A program made the translations under genes and the position numbers. The notes beneath the pieces are model-generated. The model saw only the letters and a program-made list of their open reading frames with translations. It ran no database searches and was not told the origin of the DNA. Positions 5,340 through 5,752 of a stretch of 5,752 bases of DNA are shown here, one piece after another. Numbering within the stretch: position 1 is the stretch's first letter; each line of letters begins with the position of its first letter. Where the stretch lies: assembly GCA_024699575.1 (NCBI GenBank), contig JAILPF010000260.1:1-5752 (forward strand), in the 5' to 3' direction. Origin of the DNA: Acetatifactor sp. (GTDB lineage: Bacteria > Bacillota > Clostridia > Lachnospirales > Lachnospiraceae).

Positions 5340-5364
5340 TACTTCACGTTATCATAATACCATT

Positions 5365-5752
5365 TTACGAATGTGAATTGTGTGAAAGTTCGCTCCGAGT
5401 TATGATTTTATCGATTTTTTTTGAAATCGTGCTCCGATCATATCCAAGATCAGAACCAATCTGCTCATCAGTCCACTTGTCTATGTACTTTAAACGTAGG
5501 ATTGCTTTATCTTCGATGTCATCCAAACTCTCTATAAAGCATTCGATATCCAGCTTCATATCCTCGTATAGTTGTTCGTGACCATGAAGGTCAACTATAA
5601 GCTGGTTTACTATCCTTTTCCGTTCACTATCAGATTTTACGTTAGGACCAGATACCACGAAATGGCACTGAGCATAAGGAAAATTCTTCATTGAACCGCT
5701 CACAACACCATGTTCAGCCAATACAGGATGCTTTTCGAAATACTTTAGTCTA
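5365..5752 (-). CDS. Sigma-70 region 4-like phage late transcription regulator (5' end outside window)
   Basis: The reading frame is open to the window edge, so the N-terminus is missing and 128 residues are visible. The C-terminal third reads as a sigma region 4-type helix-turn-helix: a segment DKAILRLKYIDK is followed by WTDEQIGSDLGYDRSTI and a basic recognition-helix end. The N-terminal visible part contains GSMKNFPY, like the 'GS..FPY' stretch of small phage regulators of the ArpU/RinA/DUF1492 type, which switch on late (packaging and virion) genes. That family role is established knowledge; assigning it here is inference from motif pattern. The gene stands immediately upstream of the head operon, where such regulators usually sit. 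A TTG at 5721 could be read as a start, but it falls inside the conserved region and the frame continues upstream without a stop, so I treat the gene as truncated by the window, not as starting there. Confidence 0.85.
   Translation of the reverse strand, partial: RLKYFEKHPVLAEHGVVSGSMKNFPYAQCHFVVSGPNVKSDSERKRIVNQLIVDLHGHEQLYEDMKLDIECFIESLDDIEDKAILRLKYIDKWTDEQIGSDLGYDRSTISKKIDKIITRSELSHNSHS

Noticed and set aside
5340..5420. Possible promoter with TATTAT or TATGAT near 5352-5358
   Set aside because: No -35 match at a standard spacing. AT-rich hexamers like this are expected by chance, so I did not list it.
1..5752. CRISPR array, tRNA, rRNA, insertion sequence or attachment site
   Set aside because: I looked for regularly spaced repeats, cloverleaf-like sequences, transposase motifs and integrase-linked repeats and saw none.

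Overview
The window is a stretch of a tailed-phage (siphovirus-type) virion-assembly operon, most likely a prophage or temperate phage of a low-to-mid GC Firmicute. The style of the proteins (SPP1-like portal, gpE-like capsid with a C-terminal Ig-like domain, Com-like zinc ribbon, sigma-region-4-like late regulator) and the strong AGGAGG ribosome sites suggest Clostridia, perhaps a gut Lachnospiraceae host. Host assignment is inference. Every gene I can support is on the minus strand, so the operon reads from position 5752 down to 1.

Layout in transcription order: (1) 5752-5365, C-terminal part of a sigma-region-4-like late transcription regulator, cut by the window edge; (2) 5364-5253, a leader with a TTCC repeat pair and a 16-bp RNA hairpin; (3) portal, 5252-3768; (4) Com-like zinc-ribbon protein, 3778-3578, overlapping the portal stop; (5) a possible 28-codon ORF, 3576-3490; (6) scaffolding protein, 3478-2918; (7) small head decoration/fibre-like protein, 2899-2558; (8) major capsid protein with a BIG2 domain, 2542-1235; (9) a 96-aa unknown, 1223-933; (10) gp6/gp15-like head-tail connector, 922-599; (11) a GC-rich spacer, 598-495; (12) a DUF4406 protein, 494-192; (13) a sigma-A-type promoter buried in a 20-bp RNA hairpin, 186-138; (14) the start of an AT-rich small membrane-protein gene, 133-1, cut by the window edge.

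The head genes fit one assembly pathway. The portal nucleates the procapsid, the scaffold directs capsid polymerisation, the small 113-aa protein probably decorates the shell, and the connector docks under the portal after packaging. The closely spaced head genes look like one co-translated transcript. Two things break the usual plan. No terminase genes lie between the late regulator and the portal, where they normally sit. After the connector, the expected head-closure and tail genes are replaced by a DUF4406 gene and a separately promoted, AT-rich membrane-protein gene, which looks like a moron (cargo) insertion.

The most interesting signal is at 138-186. The promoter of the small membrane-protein gene lies inside a hairpin whose 3' arm contains that gene's Shine-Dalgarno sequence. 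Read-through transcripts from the head operon would hide the ribosome site. Transcripts started at the internal promoter would lack the 5' arm and leave it free.
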